A stretch of 64,000 nt of DNA from Cupriavidus laharis. Its GTDB lineage: Bacteria; Pseudomonadota; Gammaproteobacteria; Burkholderiales; Burkholderiaceae. Positions 20,340 through 30,094 of the stretch are shown here, piece after piece. The translations under genes were made by a program, and so were the position numbers. The DNA is taken from contig NZ_CAJZAI010000004.1 in the NCBI RefSeq assembly GCF_914271435.1, forward strand, positions 1-64,000, given 5' to 3'. Every line of letters starts with the position of its first letter. Within the stretch, counting starts at the first letter, position 1. The notes under the pieces are model-generated. The model did no database searches. It was given only the letters and a program-made list of their open reading frames with translations, and was not told the origin of the DNA.

Positions 20340-21749
20340 ATGGCCAAGACGCTCTACGACAAACTCTGGGATGACCACACCGTCCACGTCGAGGAAGACG
20401 GCACCACGCTGCTCTACATCGACCGCCACCTGCTGCATGAAGTGACCAGCCCGCAGGCGTTCGAAGGCCTGAAGATGGCAGAGCGCCCGGTGTGGCGCAT
20501 CAGCGCCAACCTGGCCGTGTCGGACCACAACGTGCCCACGACGGATCGCACCGAAGGCATCGCCGACCCGGTGTCGAAGCTGCAAGTCGATACGCTGGAC
20601 TCGAACTGCGATGCGTTCGGCATCACCCAGTTCAAGATGAACGATCATCGCCAGGGCATCGTGCACGTGATCGGGCCGGAGCAGGGCGCCACGCTGCCGG
20701 GCATGACGGTGGTGTGCGGCGACTCGCATACCTCGACGCACGGCGCGTTCGGCGCGCTCGCGCATGGCATCGGCACGTCGGAAGTGGAGCACGTGCTGGC
20801 CACCCAGACGCTGCTGGGCAAGAAGGCCAGGAACATGCTGGTCAAGGTGGAAGGGAAGCTGCCGCGCGGCTGCACCGCCAAGGACATCGTGCTGGCGATC
20901 ATCGGCAAGATCGGCACGGCCGGTGGCACCGGCTACACGATCGAGTTCGCCGGTTCGGCTATCCGCGACCTGACCATGGAAGGCCGCATGACGGTCTGCA
21001 ACATGGCCATTGAAGCCGGCGCGCGCGCGGGGCTGGTGGCAGTGGATGACGTCACGCTGGAGTACGTCAAGGGCCGCCCGTACGCGCCGCAGGGCGTGGA
21101 GTGGGAGCAGGCCGTCGGTTACTGGCGCACGCTGCATTCCGACGCTGGTGCGCACTTTGACCAGGTGATCGAGCTGCGCGCCGAAGACGTGCGCCCGCAA
21201 GTGACCTGGGGTACCTCGCCGGAAATGGTGATAAGCATCGAGGACCGCGTGCCGGATCCCGAGAAGGAAAAGGACCCGAACAAGCGCAACGCCATGGAGC
21301 GCGCGCTCGAATACATGGGCCTGCAGCCCAACGTGCCCGTTGAAAGCATCAACATCGACAAGGTGTTTATCGGCTCCTGCACCAACAGCCGCATCGAGGA
21401 CATGCGCGCCGCCGCATGGGTGGTGCAGAAGCTGGGCCGCAAGGTCGCTTCGAACGTGAAGCTCGCGATGGTGGTGCCGGGCTCCGGTCTGGTCAAGGAG
21501 CAGGCCGAGCGCGAAGGGCTCGACAAGGTCTTCAAGGCTGCTGGTTTTGAGTGGCGCGAGCCGGGCTGCTCGATGTGCCTGGCCATGAATGCCGACCGCC
21601 TGGAACCGGGCGAGCGCTGCGCGTCCACATCGAACCGCAACTTCGAAGGCCGGCAGGGCGCGGGTGGCCGTACCCACCTGGTGAGCCCGGCAATGGCCGC
21701 CGCGGCGGCCATCGAAGGCCACTTCGTCGACATCCGCAAGCTCGGCTGA
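20340..21749 (+). CDS. leuC: 3-isopropylmalate dehydratase large subunit
   Basis: Aconitase-family large subunit (469 aa) that with LeuD converts 2-isopropylmalate to 3-isopropylmalate in leucine synthesis. The start [20 protein letters not shown] is the normal family N-terminus; the frame is open further upstream but without family sequence. Motifs include [20 protein letters not shown] near 120, [16 protein letters not shown] near 340 and [13 protein letters not shown] near 405; the three cysteines of these last two bind the [4Fe-4S] cluster. First gene of leuC-ecn-leuD-leuB. Confidence 0.96.
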   Translation: MAKTLYDKLWDDHTVHVEEDGTTLLYIDRHLLHEVTSPQAFEGLKMAERPVWRISANLAVSDHNVPTTDRTEGIADPVSKLQVDTLDSNCDAFGITQFKMNDHRQGIVHVIGPEQGATLPGMTVVCGDSHTSTHGAFGALAHGIGTSEVEHVLATQTLLGKKARNMLVKVEGKLPRGCTAKDIVLAIIGKIGTAGGTGYTIEFAGSAIRDLTMEGRMTVCNMAIEAGARAGLVAVDDVTLEYVKGRPYAPQGVEWEQAVGYWRTLHSDAGAHFDQVIELRAEDVRPQVTWGTSPEMVISIEDRVPDPEKEKDPNKRNAMERALEYMGLQPNVPVESINIDKVFIGSCTNSRIEDMRAAAWVVQKLGRKVASNVKLAMVVPGSGLVKEQAEREGLDKVFKAAGFEWREPGCSMCLAMNADRLEPGERCASTSNRNFEGRQGAGGRTHLVSPAMAAAAAIEGHFVDIRKLG

Positions 21750-21756
21750 GGAAGCG

Positions 21757-21888
21757 ATGAAACGGATCCTGATCGCATTGCTGGCATGCCTGGGCATGCT
21801 GCAGTTGGCTGGCTGCAATACCATGGCCGGCCTGGGCAAGGACACGCAGGCCGCTGGCAACTCCCTTGAACGCGCGGCCAAGAAGTAA
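21757..21888 (+). CDS. ecnB: Entericidin-like small lipoprotein
   Basis: A 43-residue protein: a short positive start (MKRI), a hydrophobic stretch and the lipobox LAGC at residues 17-20, then [20 protein letters not shown] and a basic end. This pattern matches the entericidin A/B family of membrane lipoproteins described as toxin/antidote pairs in enterobacteria; only one member is present here. It lies in the leu operon, 7 nt behind leuC and 10 nt ahead of leuD, an arrangement known in Burkholderiales whose meaning is unclear. Leu/Met codons in the signal region are striking but are explained by the signal peptide. Whether it is toxic cannot be told. Confidence 0.85.
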   Translation: MKRILIALLACLGMLQLAGCNTMAGLGKDTQAAGNSLERAAKK

Positions 21889-21898
21889 GGAAAGAGAC

Positions 21899-22549
21899 AT
21901 GGACAAGTTCACCGTACACAGCGGCCTCGTGGCACCACTCGACCGCGAGAACGTCGACACCGACGCCATCATCCCGAAGCAGTTCCTGAAGTCGATCAAG
22001 CGCACCGGCTTCGGCCCGAACCTGTTCGACGAGTGGCGCTACAAGGATGTCGGCGAGCCCGGCATGGACAACAGCAAGCGTCCGCTGAACCCGGACTTCG
22101 TGCTGAACCAGCCGCGCTACCAGGGCGCGTCGATCCTGCTGGCGCGCCGCAACTTCGGCTGCGGCAGCTCGCGCGAGCACGCGCCGTGGGCGCTCACGCA
22201 ATACGGCTTCCGCGCCGTGATCGCGCCGAGCTTTGCCGACATCTTCTTCAACAACTGCTACAAGAACGGCCTGCTGCCGGTGGTGCTGAGCGAGTTGCAG
22301 GTCGACCACCTGTTCAACGAGACCAATGCTTTCAACGGCTACAAGCTGACCATCGACCTGGACAAGCAGGTCGTGATCACGCCGGGTGGCGAGGCCTACA
22401 ACTTCGACATCGCCCCGTTCCGCAAGTACTGCATGCTGAACGGCTTTGACGATATCGGCCTGACCCTGCGCCATGCCGAGAAGATCAAGGCGTACGAAGC
22501 CGAGCGCGTGGCGAAGATGCCGTGGCTGAACAACCGGCTTGTCGGCTAA
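21899..22549 (+). CDS. leuD: 3-isopropylmalate dehydratase small subunit
   Basis: Small (swivel domain) subunit of isopropylmalate isomerase (216 aa). It contains [20 protein letters not shown] near residue 17 and [19 protein letters not shown] near 84, both diagnostic of LeuD. GGAAAGAGAC precedes the ATG. It lies between the entericidin-like gene and leuB. Confidence 0.96.
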   Translation: MDKFTVHSGLVAPLDRENVDTDAIIPKQFLKSIKRTGFGPNLFDEWRYKDVGEPGMDNSKRPLNPDFVLNQPRYQGASILLARRNFGCGSSREHAPWALTQYGFRAVIAPSFADIFFNNCYKNGLLPVVLSELQVDHLFNETNAFNGYKLTIDLDKQVVITPGGEAYNFDIAPFRKYCMLNGFDDIGLTLRHAEKIKAYEAERVAKMPWLNNRLVG

Positions 22550-22583
22550 GCGCGGCGGCGGAATTCAAACAAGGAACAACAGC

Positions 22584-23651
22584 ATGAAGATCGCAGTCCT
22601 GCCAGGTGACGGCATCGGTCCGGAAATCGTTGCCGAGGCCGTCAAGGTCCTGAACGCACTCGACGAGAAGTTCGAGATGGAAACCGCCCCGGTGGGCGGT
22701 GCCGGTTACGAGGCCGAGGGCCATCCGCTGCCGGAAAACACGCTGAAGATCGCCAAGGAGGCCGATGCCATCCTGTTCGGCGCCGTGGGCGACTGGAAGT
22801 ACGACAGCCTCGAGCGTGCGCTGCGCCCGGAACAGGCCATCCTGGGCCTGCGCAAGCACCTGCAGCTGTTCGCCAACTTCCGTCCGGCGATCTGCTACCC
22901 GGAGCTGACCGGCGCGTCGAGCCTGAAGCCGGAACTGGTGGCGGGCCTCGACATCCTGATCGTGCGGGAGCTGAACGGCGACATCTACTTCGGCCAGCCG
23001 CGCGGTGTGCGCGAGGCGCCGGACGGCCTGTTCAAGGGCGCCCGCGAAGGCTTCGACACCATGCGCTACAGCGAGCCGGAAATCCGCCGCATCGCGCACG
23101 TGGCGTTCCAGGCCGCGGCCAAGCGCGGCAAGAAGCTGTGCAGCGTGGACAAGGCCAACGTGCTGGAAACCTTCCAGTTCTGGAAGGACATCATGATCGA
23201 AGTCAGCAAGGAATACCCGGACGTCGAGCTGTCGCACATGTACGTCGACAACGCCGCGATGCAGCTGGTCAAGGCCCCCAAGAGCTTTGATGTGATCGTC
23301 ACCGGCAACATGTTCGGCGACATCCTGTCGGATGAGGCCGCCATGCTGACGGGCTCGATCGGCATGCTGCCGTCGGCGTCGCTCGATGCGAACAACAAGG
23401 GCCTGTACGAGCCGTCGCACGGCTCGGCGCCGGACATCGCCGGCAAGGGTATCGCCAACCCGTTGGCGACGATCTTGTCGGCCGCGATGATGCTGCGCTA
23501 CTCGCTGAACAAGGCCGAGCAGTCCGACCGCATCGAGAATGCCGTGAAGAAGGTGCTCGCGCAGGGTTACCGCACGGCCGACATCGTGACGCCGGGCTGC
23601 AAGCAGGTCGGCACGCGTGAGATGGGCGAAGCGGTACTGGCCGCGCTGTAA
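22584..23651 (+). CDS. leuB: 3-isopropylmalate dehydrogenase
   Basis: NAD-dependent oxidative decarboxylase (355 aa) making 2-ketoisocaproate in leucine synthesis. The start [40 protein letters not shown] with the substrate-binding Arg residues, [12 protein letters not shown], and [20 protein letters not shown] with metal-binding Asp are all in place. [19 protein letters not shown] provides the NAD site. It follows leuD by 34 nt (AAGGAACAAC ahead of ATG) and ends the leu genes before a repeat-bearing gap. Confidence 0.96.
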   Translation: MKIAVLPGDGIGPEIVAEAVKVLNALDEKFEMETAPVGGAGYEAEGHPLPENTLKIAKEADAILFGAVGDWKYDSLERALRPEQAILGLRKHLQLFANFRPAICYPELTGASSLKPELVAGLDILIVRELNGDIYFGQPRGVREAPDGLFKGAREGFDTMRYSEPEIRRIAHVAFQAAAKRGKKLCSVDKANVLETFQFWKDIMIEVSKEYPDVELSHMYVDNAAMQLVKAPKSFDVIVTGNMFGDILSDEAAMLTGSIGMLPSASLDANNKGLYEPSHGSAPDIAGKGIANPLATILSAAMMLRYSLNKAEQSDRIENAVKKVLAQGYRTADIVTPGCKQVGTREMGEAVLAAL

Positions 23652-23659
23652 GTCACTGC

Positions 23660-23687
23660 CGCGCCATCCAATCCGCGCCATCCAATC
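23660..23687. repeat. Tandem 14-bp direct repeat
   Basis: CGCGCCATCCAATC occurs twice in a row, directly after leuB and 2 nt before the larger inverted repeat. Probably a small local duplication; no function assigned. Confidence 0.8.
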
Positions 23688-23689
23688 TG

Positions 23690-23761
23690 CCGTCATTCCC
23701 GCGCAGGCGGGAATCCAGCGTCTTGAAAGTCACTGGGTTCCCGCCTGCGCGGGAACGACGG
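23690..23761. repeat. REP/dRS3-like inverted repeat
   Basis: Two 24-nt arms (23690-23713 and 23738-23761) are inverted copies with one mismatch, separated by 24 nt. The left arm contains ATTCCC-N8-GGGAAT, the pattern of the dRS3 repeat first named in Neisseria and common in many betaproteobacteria. In RNA it would form a very stable hairpin 39 nt after leuB and may act as a terminator or mRNA end. It is probably one of many copies in this genome, but only this copy is visible here. Confidence 0.85.
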
Positions 23762-23862
23762 TGATCAAGCGAAAGCAGTTTTGGCTCTACGGAGCCTTTT
23801 CTTTTATTTGTCCCCGATTTTCCACGCTGCGGCGGTGCCGCAAAATCGTGTAGACTCTGCAG

Positions 23863-23994
23863 ATGGCCCGATTTTCCCAGTCCACCCTGACTGCTGTTGC
23901 TGCCCCGACCGCTACCCGCGGCCCGGTCGGCACGATTTCGCTCGGCCAGACCGCAACGACGATTAAAACCATTATCAAAACCGCGATCGCCTAG
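23863..23994 (+). CDS. Candidate leader peptide upstream of asd
   Basis: A 43-codon frame, ATG to TAG, ending 90 nt before asd. The last 16 sense codons read LGQTATTIKTIIKTAIA-like sequence (Gln-Thr-Ala-Thr-Thr-Ile-Lys-Thr-Ile-Ile-Lys-Thr-Ala-Ile-Ala), with five Thr, four Ile and two Lys. These are amino acids of the aspartate family made downstream of Asd, and the pattern recalls the E. coli thr leader. A TAGACT at 23851-23856 lies 6 nt ahead of the ATG, where a -10 box would give an almost leaderless transcript; no good -35 or ribosome site is seen. Alternative stems follow the stop. Not a recognised family; it could be a chance frame. Confidence 0.45.
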   Translation: MARFSQSTLTAVAAPTATRGPVGTISLGQTATTIKTIIKTAIA

Positions 23995-24011
23995 ATCCGT
24001 TCGTCGTGCCT

Positions 24012-24060
24012 GCCCGTCTTCCCCGCGCAGCCACGCCGGGCGAGGAAAATGGCGGGGAAG
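24012..24060 (+). promoter_or_regulatory. Alternative RNA stems in the asd leader
   Basis: CTTCCCCGC (24018-24026) pairs perfectly with GCGGGGAAG (24052-24060). GCCCG (24012-24016) could instead pair with CGGGC (24037-24041), which lies inside the loop of the first stem, so the two are mutually exclusive. The long stem ends 14 nt before the asd ribosome site and is followed by TAAAAATC rather than a T run, so control of translation or of a Rho-type event fits better than intrinsic termination. Function inferred. Confidence 0.4.
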
Positions 24061-24084
24061 TAAAAATCACATCCGAGGTAAATC

Positions 24085-25221
24085 ATGATTGTAGGTCTCG
24101 TCGGTTGGCGGGGAATGGTCGGCAGCGTCCTGATGCAACGCATGCAGGAAGAGCGTGATTTCGACCATATCGAGCCCGTCTTCTTCAGCACGTCCAACGC
24201 CGGCGGCAAGGCGCCCGCCATGGCGAAGAACGAAACCACGCTCAAGGATGCCAACGACATCGAGGCACTGAAGAAGTGCGACGTGGTGCTGACCGCCCAG
24301 GGCGGCGACTACACCAATGACATCTTCCCCAAGCTGCGCGCGGCGGGCTGGAAGGGCTACTGGATCGACGCGGCTTCGTCGCTGCGGATGAAGGACGATG
24401 CCATCATCGTGCTGGATCCGGTCAACCAGGGTGTGATCAAGGACGCGCTGTCCAAGGGCGTGAAGAATTTCGTCGGCGGCAACTGCACGGTCAGCTGCAT
24501 GCTGATGGGCCTCGGTGGCCTGTTCCAGGCCGACCTGGTCGAGTGGATGACTTCGATGACCTACCAGGCCGCCTCGGGCGGTGGCGCGCAGCACATGCGT
24601 GAACTGCTGACGCAGTTCGGCACGCTGAATGCGTCGGTGAAGTCGCTGCTGGATAACCCGGCGTCGGCCATCCTGGAGATCGACCGCCAGATCCTGGCGA
24701 CGCAGCACGGTCTGTCCACCGAGGAAACCAAGCAGTTCGGCGTGCCGCTGGCCGGCAACCTGATCCCCTGGATCGACAAGGACCTGGGCAACGGCCAGTC
24801 GCGCGAAGAGTGGAAGGGCGGCGCCGAGACCAACAAGATCCTGGGCCGCGGCGAAGGCTTCCTGGGCGCCACCGGCGCCACGCCGATCGCTGTCGACGGC
24901 CTGTGCGTGCGCATCGGCGCGATGCGCTGCCACTCGCAAGCGCTGACCATCAAGCTGCGCAAGGATGTGCCGCTGGACGAGATCGAAGGCATGCTCGCCG
25001 CGCACAACCCGTGGGCCAAGGTCGTGCCGAACACCCGCGAAGCCAGCATGACCGACCTGACCCCGGCTGCCGTAACCGGCACGCTGACCATTCCGGTCGG
25101 CCGCCTGCGCAAGATGCAGATGGGTGGCGAGTACCTGTCCGCGTTCACCGTGGGCGACCAGCTACTGTGGGGCGCGGCCGAACCGCTGCGCCGTATGCTG
25201 CGCATTTTGATCGAGTCCTGA
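24085..25221 (+). CDS. asd: Aspartate-semialdehyde dehydrogenase
   Basis: NADP-dependent enzyme (378 aa) reducing aspartyl phosphate to aspartate semialdehyde, the branch entry to lysine, threonine, methionine and diaminopimelate. The nucleotide motif [19 protein letters not shown] opens the protein, the catalytic Cys is in [13 protein letters not shown] near residue 132 and the catalytic His in [14 protein letters not shown] near 281. Length fits the Gram-negative class. GAGGTAAATC precedes the ATG. It stands between the leu genes and fimV, and has a 433-bp upstream gap holding a repeat and a possible leader. Confidence 0.96.
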   Translation: MIVGLVGWRGMVGSVLMQRMQEERDFDHIEPVFFSTSNAGGKAPAMAKNETTLKDANDIEALKKCDVVLTAQGGDYTNDIFPKLRAAGWKGYWIDAASSLRMKDDAIIVLDPVNQGVIKDALSKGVKNFVGGNCTVSCMLMGLGGLFQADLVEWMTSMTYQAASGGGAQHMRELLTQFGTLNASVKSLLDNPASAILEIDRQILATQHGLSTEETKQFGVPLAGNLIPWIDKDLGNGQSREEWKGGAETNKILGRGEGFLGATGATPIAVDGLCVRIGAMRCHSQALTIKLRKDVPLDEIEGMLAAHNPWAKVVPNTREASMTDLTPAAVTGTLTIPVGRLRKMQMGGEYLSAFTVGDQLLWGAAEPLRRMLRILIES

Positions 25222-25297
25222 TCACCCGAAATCGGCCTGCCGAGGCCTGGCGGCTTTCGTTGCGGCAAGGCAACAGAAACCCCGGCTTTGCCCGCGA

Positions 25298-25322
25298 CGC
25301 CGCGCCCATGCGCGGCGTTGTT
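25298..25322 (+). terminator. asd terminator
   Basis: CGCCGCGC pairs with GCGCGGCG around a 4-nt loop, followed by TTGTTA, about 77 nt after the asd stop. Confidence 0.6.
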
Positions 25323-25501
25323 ACATCTGACTGCCTATTTTCCCGGGCGATGCGTCACAATACGCCGGCATGCGCCCGCTTGCCGGCCCTCGTTGGCACG
25401 CGCGCGCAATCCGGCGACAGGCACGCAAGAATGTCCGCTGGCCGGAGTGAATGCTTTTGGGGTCGGGTTTCTATCGCTACTAAAACATAACGGAGCACAA
25501 G

Positions 25502-28321
25502 GTGAGTGTGAGCCAACATCGCCGGAAAGATGCGCCAACCGTCCGTCAGCGCTGGTCAACGCTGGCCGTCACGGCTATCGGCCTGCTGCTTGCGCAGCCT
25601 GCCGCGTATGCCGCGGGGTTCGGGCAATTGCGGGTACAGTCGAATCTGGGGCAGCCGCTGCAGGCCGAGATCGACATCAGCGGGGTGAGTGCAGAAGAGG
25701 CAGCAGGGCTCAGCGTCAAGCTGGCCTCCCCGGCGGCATATGCCAGCGCGGGACTGACCTATCTGCCAGCGGTGAGCGGCCTGAGGCTCGAGATCGAGCG
25801 CCGTCCCAACGGCAGCTATGTGGCCAAGGTCCGGTCAAGCCAGCCGATCAGCGAACCGTTCGTCGACATCCTGGTCGACATGAGCTGGTCCAGCGGCAAG
25901 GTGTCCCGGGCCTATACCTTCCTGCTTGACCCCGCCGGGGCCAGGCCTTCCAACCAGACTTTCTCGCCGGCGACGGTGGTGCAGGCCGCCACGCCGGACG
26001 CATCGCCGGCTGCCGCGCCGGCCTCCGCACCGCTGCAAGCGCCCGCGCCAGCAGTCGCACAGGGCGCGCAGCCGGCTGCCCAGGCACCGGCGGCCAGGCC
26101 CGCCCGGCAGCCTGCCGGCCACCGTACCCAGGCGGCACAAGCTGCCACCGAGGGCGAGGCGACAGCGGGTGGCGCGTACACGGTCAAGCGCGGCGACACG
26201 CTGTCGTCGATCGCCGGCGATGCCGTGCTGGACCAGGAGGGCGTGTCGCTGGACCAGATGCTGGTCGCGCTCTACCGAAACAATCCGAACGCCTTCATTG
26301 GCGGCAACATCAATCGCCTGAAATCCGGTGCGGTGCTCCAGGTGCCTTCACGGCAGCAGGCGCAGTCCGTATCGCCCAAGGCGGCCCGCCGCGAGGTGGT
26401 GGCGCGTACGCAAGGCTTTGACGCGTACCGCAGCCGGCTGGCGGGCGCCGCCGCGGCCAGGTCGGTCGAGCCCGACAGCGGCCGCCAGCAGTCGGGCAAC
26501 GTCACGGCACGCGTGCAGGACCAGGCCGTGCCGGCCGCCGGCCCGCAAAACGAACTCAAGCTGAGCAAGGCCGAGCGTTCGGGCCAGGCCAACACCGCGG
26601 CGCAGGCCGAGGCCAACGTAGCCCGCGAGCGGCAACTGAAGGAAGCCGAGGCACGGCTCGCCCAGCTCGAAAAGAACGTCGGCGACATGCAGAAGCTGAT
26701 CGAGCTGAAGAACAGCGAGATCGCCAAGCTGACGCAGGCTAACCAGGCCGCATTGGCCGACAAGGAAAAGGCCGAGAAGGCAGCCGACAAGGCCGCGAAG
26801 ACCGAAGCCAAGGCGCCGACCGTGGTCGCGGCCGAGCCGCCGAAGGCGGACACGCCGGCCGAAGCCGCGCCTGCCGCACCGGTGGCACAGGCGGCCGCAA
26901 GCGCCGCAGTAGTGCCGGCTTTGGCTCCGGCAACCGCAACGGCGGCTGCTTCGGCGCCTGGCGCGGCGCCAGCCAGCGCCGTGCAGGCTGCTGCCCCGGC
27001 GTCGGCCCCGGCCGTCAAGCGTCCGCCGGTGGTGGTACAGGCGGAACCCGCACCCGAGCCGTCATTCCTCGACGGACTGCTGGCCAATCCGATGCTGTTG
27101 CCGGGCGGCGGCCTGCTGGTCGCGCTGCTGGGCGGCTATGTGATCTACCGCCGCCGCCAGCAGCAGAAGTCGGCGGATGGCGGTGCCTTCGGTGACAGCA
27201 TCCTGTCGCAGGAAAGCACCGTGATGGCCGGCGCCAATTCGCTGTTTGGCGCCGCTGGCGGCCAGAGCGTGGATACGTCGCAGCACAGCGTGTTCGGCGC
27301 GGATTTCCGCATCGGCAACAACATGCCGGAGGCCAGCGAGGTCGACCCGATTGCCGAGGCGGAGGTCTATATCGCCTACGGGCGCGACGTGCAGGCGGAA
27401 GAGATCCTGCGCGAAGCGCTCGAGAAGGACCCGGAGCAGCAGCCGATCCGGCTCAAGCTCCTGGAGATTTACAGTAATCGTCAGGATGTGGAAGGTTTCC
27501 GCGTGATTGCAGAAGAGATGTTCGCCCAGACCGGCGGACAAGGGGCGGAATGGCTCAAGGCCGCGGAAATGGGGCGCGCACTCGATGCGGGCAATGCGTT
27601 GTACCTGGCAGTGACGCCGGATACCAGTGGTGGCCCCGAAACGGCCACGCCGGCAACCGACCAGTGGCGCACGCAGGATCCCTCGCACGATCCGGCTGTT
27701 GCGCCGCGTGAAGCCTCGCTCGCCGACCTGGCCTTGCCGCTCGACGCTTTCCCGGCACCGGCGGCTGGTGACCCGATCGTCGCACCGGAATCGGCCACCC
27801 TGGCATTCGGCGACGGTGTCGTGCACGCGGACGAGCGGCTTGCGCCCGCTGCGAAGTTCGATGGCGGCCTGGACCTGACGCTGCCGGCCACCGGGGATGA
27901 TGCCCTGGCGGACGTGCCGCGGCTGGACACGCCGACCCGCTCGCGCGCGATGGATTTCGACATGTCGGGTATCTCGCTCGACCTCAATGCCGGATCCACG
28001 GCAGAGGCGCGAAGCGTGGACGAGGCGACAGCACCGCTGCCGTCGCCGACCATGATCCGCGACGGCAAGCTGCCCGAGCCGATCGACCTGGCCAGCATCG
28101 GCGACACCGGTGCCGACACCACGCCGGGCGTCTCGCCGAGCACGCTGTCGACGGACGGCATGGATGGCGGCCGCGACATGCAGATCAAGCTCGACCTGGC
28201 TCGCGCCTATATCGAGATCGGCGACAAGGAAGGCGCGCGCGAGCTGCTGCAGGAAGTCGTGGAGCAGTCGCAGGACGACCTGCAGGCGGAGGCGCGTTCG
28301 CTGCTGCTCGAGGTGGCCTGA
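25502..28321 (+). CDS. fimV: FimV/HubP-type polar landmark protein
   Basis: A 939-residue FimV-family protein that links peptidoglycan to pole-organising functions such as type IV pilus assembly. The order is: signal peptide (residues about 15-38), N-terminal FimV domain ([20 protein letters not shown]), LysM domain near 222-280 ([17 protein letters not shown]), a coiled coil near 375-413, a long Ala/Pro-rich spacer, one membrane segment near 530-550 ([20 protein letters not shown]), and a cytoplasmic part with TPR-like repeats. It ends in the conserved FimV C-terminal domain ([20 protein letters not shown]). The start is GTG; a second GTG six bases later is equally possible. It lies upstream of truA, as in many beta- and gammaproteobacteria. 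Confidence 0.93.
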   Translation: MSVSQHRRKDAPTVRQRWSTLAVTAIGLLLAQPAAYAAGFGQLRVQSNLGQPLQAEIDISGVSAEEAAGLSVKLASPAAYASAGLTYLPAVSGLRLEIERRPNGSYVAKVRSSQPISEPFVDILVDMSWSSGKVSRAYTFLLDPAGARPSNQTFSPATVVQAATPDASPAAAPASAPLQAPAPAVAQGAQPAAQAPAARPARQPAGHRTQAAQAATEGEATAGGAYTVKRGDTLSSIAGDAVLDQEGVSLDQMLVALYRNNPNAFIGGNINRLKSGAVLQVPSRQQAQSVSPKAARREVVARTQGFDAYRSRLAGAAAARSVEPDSGRQQSGNVTARVQDQAVPAAGPQNELKLSKAERSGQANTAAQAEANVARERQLKEAEARLAQLEKNVGDMQKLIELKNSEIAKLTQANQAALADKEKAEKAADKAAKTEAKAPTVVAAEPPKADTPAEAAPAAPVAQAAASAAVVPALAPATATAAASAPGAAPASAVQAAAPASAPAVKRPPVVVQAEPAPEPSFLDGLLANPMLLPGGGLLVALLGGYVIYRRRQQQKSADGGAFGDSILSQESTVMAGANSLFGAAGGQSVDTSQHSVFGADFRIGNNMPEASEVDPIAEAEVYIAYGRDVQAEEILREALEKDPEQQPIRLKLLEIYSNRQDVEGFRVIAEEMFAQTGGQGAEWLKAAEMGRALDAGNALYLAVTPDTSGGPETATPATDQWRTQDPSHDPAVAPREASLADLALPLDAFPAPAAGDPIVAPESATLAFGDGVVHADERLAPAAKFDGGLDLTLPATGDDALADVPRLDTPTRSRAMDFDMSGISLDLNAGSTAEARSVDEATAPLPSPTMIRDGKLPEPIDLASIGDTGADTTPGVSPSTLSTDGMDGGRDMQIKLDLARAYIEIGDKEGARELLQEVVEQSQDDLQAEARSLLLEVA

Positions 28322-28372
28322 GTTATCATCGACGATCCGGGCAGGCGGCAATCTTGCCGCGGCCCGAAGCGA

Positions 28373-28409
28373 TGCGCCGGAAGCGTCCCTTCCGGCGCAT
28401 TTGTTTTTT
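28373..28409 (+). terminator. Strong rho-independent terminator behind fimV
   Basis: TGCGCCGGAAG pairs perfectly with CTTCCGGCGCA (11 bp, 5-nt loop) and is followed by TTTGTTTTTT. It lies only about 40 nt before the truA start. Confidence 0.9.
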
Positions 28410-28446
28410 GTCGGCCCCAGCCATCGACAGGCCAGCTTTCCTCTCC

Positions 28447-29268
28447 ATGAATCGCATCGCCATCGGCCTCCATTACGACGGTGCCGCCTTTTCCGGCTGG
28501 CAGTCGCAGCCGCATCGCAACACCGTGCAGGACCACCTCGAGGACGCCATCGAGCGCTTCGCCGGCGTGCGCCTGCTGACCACCGTGGCGGGCCGCACCG
28601 ATGCCGGCGTGCACGCGCTGGGGCAGGTGATCCATCTCGACACCATGCTGAACCGGGACATGTTCTCGTGGGTACGTGGCGTCAACGCGTTCCTGCCGCC
28701 GTCGATTGCGCTGCAATGGGCCCTTCCTGTCGATGAGAGCTTCCATGCCCGCTTCCTCGCGTTCGAGCGCATGTACTACTACGCGCTCTACACCGGCCCG
28801 CACCGCGTTCCGCTCGCGCATGGCCGGGCCGGCTACCTGATGCTGCCGCCGGGCCAGCGGCTGGATGTGGAGGCCATGCGGGAAGCTTCCCGCTGCCTGC
28901 TGGGCGAGCATGATTTCTCGTCGTTCCGCGCGGCCGAATGCCAGGCCAAGTCGCCGGTCAAGACCATGTACGACGCGACGCTGAAGGCGGACGGCAACTG
29001 GGTCTTCCTGCGCTTTCGCGCCAGTGCTTTCCTGCACCACATGGTGCGCAACCTGATGGGATGCCTGGTGGCGGTGGGGCGGGGACGCTATCCGCCGGAG
29101 TGGCTGGGCGAGGTGCTTGCCGGCCGCGACCGCAAGCTTGCCGCGCCCACCTTTATGCCCGACGGCCTCTATCTGGCGGACGTGAAGTATCCTGAGGCTT
29201 ATCAGATTCCGGCGGCAGACCCTTCCGCCAGCCTGTTCCATGGAGTGTTTCCTCATGACGCAGCCTGA
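28447..29268 (+). CDS. truA: tRNA pseudouridine synthase A
   Basis: Makes pseudouridine at positions 38-40 of tRNA anticodon arms (273 aa). [20 protein letters not shown] is the family start; the catalytic Asp lies in [18 protein letters not shown] near residue 50, and [19 protein letters not shown] near 190 is the second conserved box. In-frame sequence upstream lacks similarity, hence this ATG. Its 3' end overlaps the trpF start by 14 nt. Confidence 0.95.
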   Translation: MNRIAIGLHYDGAAFSGWQSQPHRNTVQDHLEDAIERFAGVRLLTTVAGRTDAGVHALGQVIHLDTMLNRDMFSWVRGVNAFLPPSIALQWALPVDESFHARFLAFERMYYYALYTGPHRVPLAHGRAGYLMLPPGQRLDVEAMREASRCLLGEHDFSSFRAAECQAKSPVKTMYDATLKADGNWVFLRFRASAFLHHMVRNLMGCLVAVGRGRYPPEWLGEVLAGRDRKLAAPTFMPDGLYLADVKYPEAYQIPAADPSASLFHGVFPHDAA

Positions 29269-29971
29269 GCGCGCCGACGCCGCGGCGCCGGCCCGTACCC
29301 GCATCAAGATCTGCGGCCTGACGCGCGAGGAAGACGTGCGCGCTGCAGTGGACGCGGGTGCCGACGCGATCGGATTGGTGTTCTATCCGCCCAGCCCGCG
29401 CTATGTCGACCTGGCCCATGCCGCGGAGCTCGCCGAAGCTGCCGGGCCCTTCGTCTCGGTGGTCGGCCTGTTCGTCAATGCGGACATGGAGGAGGTGGCC
29501 CATGTGGCCGAGCGTGTGCCGCTCACGCTGCTTCAGTTTCACGGCGACGAGACGCCGCAGTACTGTACCCAGACTGCCCAGCGCTGCCGCCTGCCTTTTC
29601 TGCGTGCGGCGCGTGTGCGCCCCGGCCTTGATTTGATAGAATTCGCCGGTCAATACCGCGATGCCGCCGGCTTGTTGCTCGATGCCTTCGTCGAAGGCTA
29701 CGGCGGCGGCGGCCACGTCTTCGACTGGACCCTGATTCCCCCGGCATGGCTTGCTTCCAACCATCCACCCACCGGCAACCCGAACGCAAGCGGCGCTCCT
29801 CGCATCGTTTTGAGTGGTGGGTTGAACGCGCAAAACGTCGCTGGCGCGATTGAACGCGTGCGGCCCTACGCTGTTGACGTCAGCAGCGGTGTCGAGGCCG
29901 CCAAGGGCGTGAAGGACCACGCCCGCATTGCCGCGTTCGTGCGCGCAGTCCGCAGTGCCGAGGCAGGATGA
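29255..29971 (+). CDS. trpF: Phosphoribosylanthranilate isomerase
   Basis: TIM-barrel enzyme (238 aa) of tryptophan synthesis. [20 protein letters not shown] carries the catalytic Cys, [13 protein letters not shown] the middle motif, and [19 protein letters not shown] the phosphate site with the catalytic Asp in AVDVSSGVE. The start at MTQPERADA has GGAG 9 nt upstream; an earlier in-frame ATG at 29240 would place the ribosome site inside the coding part. It is translationally linked to truA and separated from trpB by 123 nt. Confidence 0.95.
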   Translation: MTQPERADAAAPARTRIKICGLTREEDVRAAVDAGADAIGLVFYPPSPRYVDLAHAAELAEAAGPFVSVVGLFVNADMEEVAHVAERVPLTLLQFHGDETPQYCTQTAQRCRLPFLRAARVRPGLDLIEFAGQYRDAAGLLLDAFVEGYGGGGHVFDWTLIPPAWLASNHPPTGNPNASGAPRIVLSGGLNAQNVAGAIERVRPYAVDVSSGVEAAKGVKDHARIAAFVRAVRSAEAG

Positions 29972-30094
29972 GCAGGGCCGCAAGATCGGTTCCTGCGCCA
30001 CGGTCCCCGGCGGTCCGCTGGCCGCGCCACCCGCATCGCAGTCAAATTTGCGCCCTTGCCGTGAAGCAAGGCCGCTGACCTGAAGAGCCCAGAC

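Noticed and set aside
20159-20374. A short frame between livF and leuC considered as a leucine leader peptide.
   Set aside because: It starts with TTG, has no ribosome site, contains few Leu codons (the hydrophobic part is Val/Ile), and runs into leuC.
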